NCBI GenBank assembly: GCA_963691655.1
Contig: OY829326.1
Coordinates: forward strand, 57,901,776-57,965,775
Reading direction: 5' to 3'
DNA: 64,000 bases
DNA from: Toxonevra muliebris
Lineage: Eukaryota > Arthropoda > Insecta > Diptera > Pallopteridae
The position numbers and the translations under genes are program-made. Below the pieces are notes generated by a model. The model was not told the origin of the DNA. It made no database searches and saw nothing but the letters and a program-made list of their open reading frames with translations. This document shows positions 59,964 to 64,000 of this stretch, in pieces (position 1 is the stretch's first letter; each line of letters starts with the position of its first letter).

Positions 59964-60295
59964 TAGCAATAGACGACCTCGATAGTCTAATGGGTAGTGC
60001 ACTAGACTTTCATCAGCGAGGTTCGGGTTCGATTCCCGTCTTCGTCTGGTGGTTAATTTTCATAACTTTCTTATATTCACTATCAATATGACGTGTATGA
60101 TAATTATAAGATAGTGTACAAATACACACCTTGGTTGGTAACGGCAAAACCACCAAGCCGATAAAAAATCGCCACACCGCCGTTCGGAATCGGCGTTAAA
60201 CTGTAGATCCAACTATGTGGTATTACAATGGGCCGTTCAGGCCTAAGTGTATCTCTCGACAGCCACTCCAACCTAACCAACCTAACCTAGCAATA
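59964..60295 (+). mobile_element. tRNA-Glu-derived SINE with 8-bp target-site duplication and LINE-type tail
   Basis: TAGCAATA at 59964-59971 and 60288-60295 flank a 316-bp unit. The head (GACCTCGATAGTCTAATGGG, CTTTCAT loop, box B GGTTCGATTCC at 60026) and body (CTGGTGGTTAATT, CACCTTGGTTGGTAACGGCA, then GCCGTTCGGAATCGGCGTTA to 60210) match 20031-20270 closely. The tail then differs: GTGGTATTACAATGGGCCG, GGCCTAAGTGTATCTC and CAGCCACTCCAACCTAACC, ending in CCTAACC repeats. This tail matches the 3' end of the LINE at 12240-13061. Confidence 0.8.
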
Positions 60296-62049
60296 ATACC
60301 GCCTACCTTCCATGGAGCTAAAACCGAGCCAAGCCCAAAAACCGAAAAGACCATTTTGAGGAATGTATTAAAATTGATGGAAATTATGTAGAAAAGATGA
60401 AAAATTATGAAAACTAGAAATATGAATTTAATTTTTTTTTATTTTTTAGGGTTTTTCCAACCAACTTAACGAACTACTAGATAAAATAAACGATTTCGAT
60501 GAACAATGAATGAATTTTATTTAAAAAGGAAAACTTATGTTGCTGATACAATATTTGAAAATTCACTAAATAATAAAATATTTTATACAATACAAAGTAT
60601 ATATAAAGTTTACTACGATTATAAAACATATATTCTGAATAAGTATTTAATTGTACAGTGCTATTTTAACACTACTGCCCCAAAATTCTTATATATTTTA
60701 ACGGGCTTGAAAACAGTGAAATGAAATTTTGATATTAATCTTCCGAATATCTATGTAGATATAAATCAAAAAAAAAGAGCTTGGATAATATAATTTTCAG
60801 TTAACTGGACTGAAAGCATGTCCAAAATGATTGAAGCCATAGAGATTAGGTTATTTTACATTTTCCTTTATTTTTTTTTGCAGGAGACTTGGCCTGTTGA
60901 CCTCATCCAGTGCTCATGCCTATTTTGCTTGTTCACGGTCCCCATTTTAACTTGTTAATTTGACCTTCATCAAAATAAACTAAAGAAGCCTACTTGGAAA
61001 CAAAAATCGGAAGTGCTTGTTTCTCATCTAAAACTAGAAGTCATTTTCTTGGGAAAGCAGAAGAGTTAAACAGGCAGTCGCTTACCAACTCTGGAATTGA
61101 ATTGAAATCGGAAAATGGGACCACTCGAAAAAATATTATGTGAGAACACCACAAAAAAATGTAAAAATATATTCAGAAAATGTGTGGTTTGGATTTATTC
61201 ACACAATTGTTTATAACTTTCTTATAAACAATAAGCCACAGAATCAAATATGAATCAGGTAACCAATTAAAGTTCCAATTAGATATGGTTGCCGTCTCAA
61301 TACCTTTCATTTTGTATCACGAATGACCGGACATTTCTAGCTCGAGATATGTTTATTAAAGCATAAAGACGTCAAAAAAATTAAAAAATTACAATGTCCC
61401 AAAAAAAAATTTTTGACTTGGTTGCCTTCGTATCTTAGTTATGAGCTGTCAAAGTTGAGGTATTTTCGTTGTTGGTTATGGGCAATGGCAAAACGAAATT
61501 TGTTAGTGCTTTGAAGAGCAATTTTAGAAAAACAAACCTCTTTGAATAATTTTTTGATGATGGAACCTTCAACTTCGGATATTTCAAGTAGTTATGGTAT
61601 AAAATTTCTTTGAATTAAAATGTTTAAACTATTTTTAATATTTATTTCAAAATGTGCTTAAAAACTGAGGATTTTCCTTCATATATGTGGTGTTAAAGCT
61701 GTTTCTTTCGTGAGTCCTCATTATATTTTTATTATTTATCATTGAAGTAGACTATCATCAATTGGTTTGCAAAATTTTAGTGCTTTTTCTGCCCCCTCAA
61801 GAAAATAACCAAGTTTTTCTAAGTGAATTCCAGTTTTGATTTCCAAATTTTACCATTTTGTATTATTATTGCTAATGTTAAGAATTTTGCGTTTTGCTTC
61901 GTTTTTTATCTTTTGCTTTTAACTTTATTGTTATACCCTACAGCCTGTATTTCAAACTATAATTTCTTTTCTCTAAAATAGGTGTTCTCATATCTATTAC
62001 ACAGGAAGTTATTTTATATCTTTCCAAATAACTTATTCCAAATAACTTA
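60296..62049. other. AT-rich non-coding stretch
   Basis: No gene is recognised. TTTATTTTTTTTTGCAG at about 60870-60885 resembles a splice acceptor, but the frames after it are short and close within about 25 codons. Confidence 0.45.
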
Positions 62050-62830
62050 CTTATTCCATCTTATAGTTATACAAGGTGGGCATGGTTATTGCTGGATTCA
62101 GTAGATTTTTTACCGAATATTCTTTACGTCAATCTAAATAAGAGTTTCGAGTTTTATTGCATTTATGTACTTCAGTATTTTGCCTGATATCACGCTTTGA
62201 AAATTTCACTTGTATGGTGGGTGGGCGTGGTTACTGGGGTATTTGGTTGATTTTTACACTATATATTTTATATCCCAATATGAATAAATGTGTTTAGTTT
62301 CATTTCATTTACTTTAGTATTTCGCCTGATATCACGCTTTGAAATTTTCACTTATATGGTGGGTGGGCGTGGTTACTGGGGTATTCGGTTGATTTTTATA
62401 CCATATATTTTATATGCCAATATAAATAAATGTGTTTAGTTTCATTTCATTTACTTTAGTATTTTGCCTGATATCACGCTTTGAAAATTTCACTAATATG
62501 GTGGGTGGGCGTGGTTGCGAGAGATTTCGTTGACTTTAGTTCGAAATAATATCTATGCTAACATAAAAAAGTCTGTCGAATTATATTGAATTTACTTCAG
62601 TATTTTTCCTGATATCACGCTTTGGAAATTCCACTTATATACGAAGTGGGCGTGGTTACTGAGAGGTTTGATTGATTTTTATACCAAATAGTTTATATGC
62701 CAGTATAAATAAGTGTGTTTAGTTTCATTTAATTTACTTCAGTATTTTGCCTGGTATCACGCTTTTAAAATTTCACTTGTATAGTGGGTGGGCGTGGTTT
62801 CGAACTGATTTCACCCATTTTACAAAAGAA
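62050..62830. repeat. Tandem array, five units of 142 bp with GGGTGGGCGTGG box
   Basis: GCCTGATATCACGCTTTG begins at 62182, 62324, 62466, 62607 (GCC changed to TCC) and 62749, giving spacings of 142, 142, 141 and 142. Each unit continues AATTTCACTT.TAT, then the G-rich box GGGTGGGCGTGGTT, then TTGATTTTTA.ACC and AAATGTGTTTAGTTTCATTT. The first and last units are incomplete. There is no coding potential. Confidence 0.9.
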
Positions 62831-63060
62831 ACATCTTGGGACGCTAAGAATTCGATTTTCTATAAAAAAAATTTTTGCTACCTTTAACTTCAGTATTTCC
62901 TGTTAAATACCCCATAGTGCTTCGCAACAAATCGTCCGTCACTGAAATATGGTATGGGGAGCAAGAACCGTTCTATCGTTGGCCTCCCCTACCAGACAAC
63001 AAAAGCATAGGTTATAATAGTTATAATAGTAAATCATCACAGTATAGAGCCAAATGACTT

Positions 63061-63835
63061 TCTCAGGTGATAGTCCCTACAATCTCTCCACCGATTCCGA
63101 CAGTGAACAACCCCAAAATACTCGGGATAACAATTGATAGCCTATTGACGTTCATCAAATATGCAACAAATGTACAAAATCGCCTAAGAGAACGGAACAA
63201 TCTACTGAAAACACCATGATGAAATACCTTATGCATGATGAAACCATCTCGGAAACTAAGCAAAGATTTGAAAGCGCTTATAAATGTGATCGAATAAAGC
63301 ATTTACTTCCCATCTGGGAAATGAACCTGAGGCAGCTGGTACTCCAGTCTAGCACTCATTCACCAGGCCACCGGGGTGACCTCATATATACATATATCTC
63401 ATTATATATCCGTTTGATGAGACAAAACAGCTCTAAGTACAGCGCACGACTAAGCGGCATTAAGTAACAGAAAACCCAATGTTGTACTAGACAATAGGCA
63501 AATCTCAATTGCAGCCGGAGAAAGTCTTCTTCCACGAGCAACGAGATGGAACTCAGCCCAACTTTGTCCAGGCTGTTGTAGAACTCAACCACTATATGTC
63601 CCGACTTGTCGACAACATTGCCGACTGCTGCCCTCAATGCACCCAAACTCCTCACGACAAACGGCATTTATATTCAGTGCCCAATCAGACCAAAAAACTT
63701 GACCCCAATTGACGTAGGGACTAGACCCACAGAAGTCACTCAATTCCCGGGCTTAGAACTAACTGTCTGACTCAAATAGTATTAGACCGATAAATGATTT
63801 GAATATTGCTACAACAACAACAACGCTTTACTAAA
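63061..63835 (+). pseudogene. Jockey-clade LINE 3' end
   Basis: At about 63069-63210 the frame reads VIVPTISPPIPTVNNPKILG then ITIDSLLTFIKYATNVQNRL, the end of the RT domain in Jockey-clade elements. A middle portion is missing or scrambled and contains the tRNA-like segment at 63309-63384. The frame at 63509-63712 gives NHYMSRLVDNIADCCPQCTQ then TPHDKRHLYSVPN and KKLDPN, the terminal zinc motif (CPxC then HDxxHL) with its last Cys replaced by Val. The 3' end shows TTGCTACAACAACAACAAC at 63805-63823, a (CAA)n tail typical of insect Jockey-type elements. It is probably the same clade as the fragment at 7669-8655, which covers the other end of ORF2. Confidence 0.8.
63309..63384 (-). repeat. tRNA-like sequence (SINE head), copy 2
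   Basis: On the minus strand, GGTCACCCCGGTGGCCTGGT then GAATGAGTGCTAGACTGGAG and, after CCAGCTGCCTC, AGGTTCATTTCCCAGATGGG. Box A (TGGCCTGGTGAATGAGTG) and box B (GGTTCATTTCC) are in tRNA-like spacing. It is related to 30258-30345. It lies inside the Jockey relic, in antisense, where the sequence between the RT end and the terminal zinc motif is disrupted, so it is probably a nested insertion. Confidence 0.6.
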
Positions 63836-63990
63836 ACCATATTTATGCTGCCAGAAAATTGATAGCGCCCTTACTATTTTTCTTTCAATGTCCTTCGTCC
63901 ATGGAAGTTTATTATCCAAGTTTATACCCAAATATTATACCTCATTATAACGTCGGCAACAATAATCAAACCAACTTTAGTTTAACTGGG
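63836..63990 (-). pseudogene. LINE reverse transcriptase fragment (end of RT domain)
   Basis: The minus strand in one frame reads EV, a stop, YLGINLDNKLPWTKDIERKI then VRALSIFWQHKYGFSK. This matches the block of LINE reverse transcriptases where [KR]YLG[VI]xLDxKLxW is followed by HIE-type residues and a run preceding the post-RT region. It begins at the (CAA)n end of the Jockey relic and runs toward or off the right edge of the window, so its 5' part is not visible. The pattern resembles RNase H-bearing or R1-like LINEs more than Jockey. Confidence 0.6.
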
Positions 63991-64000
63991 TTGACCGAAA

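Noticed and set aside
60870..60960. Exon starting after a TTTTTTTTTGCAG acceptor-like tract
   Set aside because: All frames after it close within about 25 codons and no donor or homologous protein was recognised.
1..64000. CRISPR arrays, bacterial operons, prophage or integrated viral genes
   Set aside because: No spacer-like regular array, ribosome-binding sites, dense gene layout or viral structural or replication protein was seen; tandem units here are diverged satellites of eukaryotic type.

Overview
The window reads as AT-rich, gene-poor nuclear DNA from an insect, most likely a higher fly (Diptera: Brachycera). The evidence is the mix of element relics (Jockey-clade and R1-clade LINEs, RNase H-bearing LINEs, Tc1/mariner transposons of three catalytic-triad types, tRNA-derived SINEs) together with abundant (CA)n, (CAA)n and (CTG)n microsatellites. 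The species cannot be named from sequence alone. I found no convincing intact host gene. Almost every recognisable coding stretch belongs to a decayed mobile element, so the window is intergenic or lies inside a very long intron. The one non-transposon coding candidate is an unidentified 114-codon open frame at 34443-34784 behind a splice-acceptor-like tract.

Layout. 1-795: a dispersed element with an internal TAG-rich minisatellite (inverted partner at 40112-40985). 2291-3460: a foldback element with 260-bp arms and a second nested palindrome. 3690-4075: degenerate AGTCAGAGG-type repeat (second copy 24690-25170). 5449-5919: a MITE-like element with 40-bp inverted ends. 7669-8655: Jockey-clade LINE fragment. 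11415-11726: SINE with a 14-bp target duplication, inserted in an RT fragment. 12240-13061 (+) and 13053-13510 (-): two convergent LINE 3' ends. 15380-17580: TGTAGA-dense block ending in three 250-bp tandem units. 19070-20960: degenerate array interrupted by a two-headed SINE. 23775-24680: RNase H LINE 3' end. 26950-28397 and 34880-36715: R1-clade LINE relics. 28555-29547 (+) and 49551-50727 (-): two copies of one Tc1/mariner family with DD37E-like spacing. 31417-32802: Tc1-like DD34E element with both inverted ends. 39600-40060, 46730-47230 and 47330-47760: degenerate tandem arrays. 53560-54650: DD41D mariner-like relic. 54760-55150: R1 fragment. 57384-57735: Tc1 C-terminal fragment. 58225-58700: third TAG array. 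59972-60287: SINE. 62050-62800: five 142-bp tandem units. 63061-63835: Jockey 3' end. 63836-63990 (-): another LINE RT fragment.

The most coherent system is SINE/LINE parasitism. Three SINEs with differing tRNA-like heads share one central domain (conserved core GCCGTTCGGA...TCGGC...AAACTGTAG) but carry different 3' tails. Two of those tails match the 3' ends of two different LINE relics in this same window, which would fit repeated tail exchange to recruit different LINE machineries. These matches were made by eye and need alignment to confirm.
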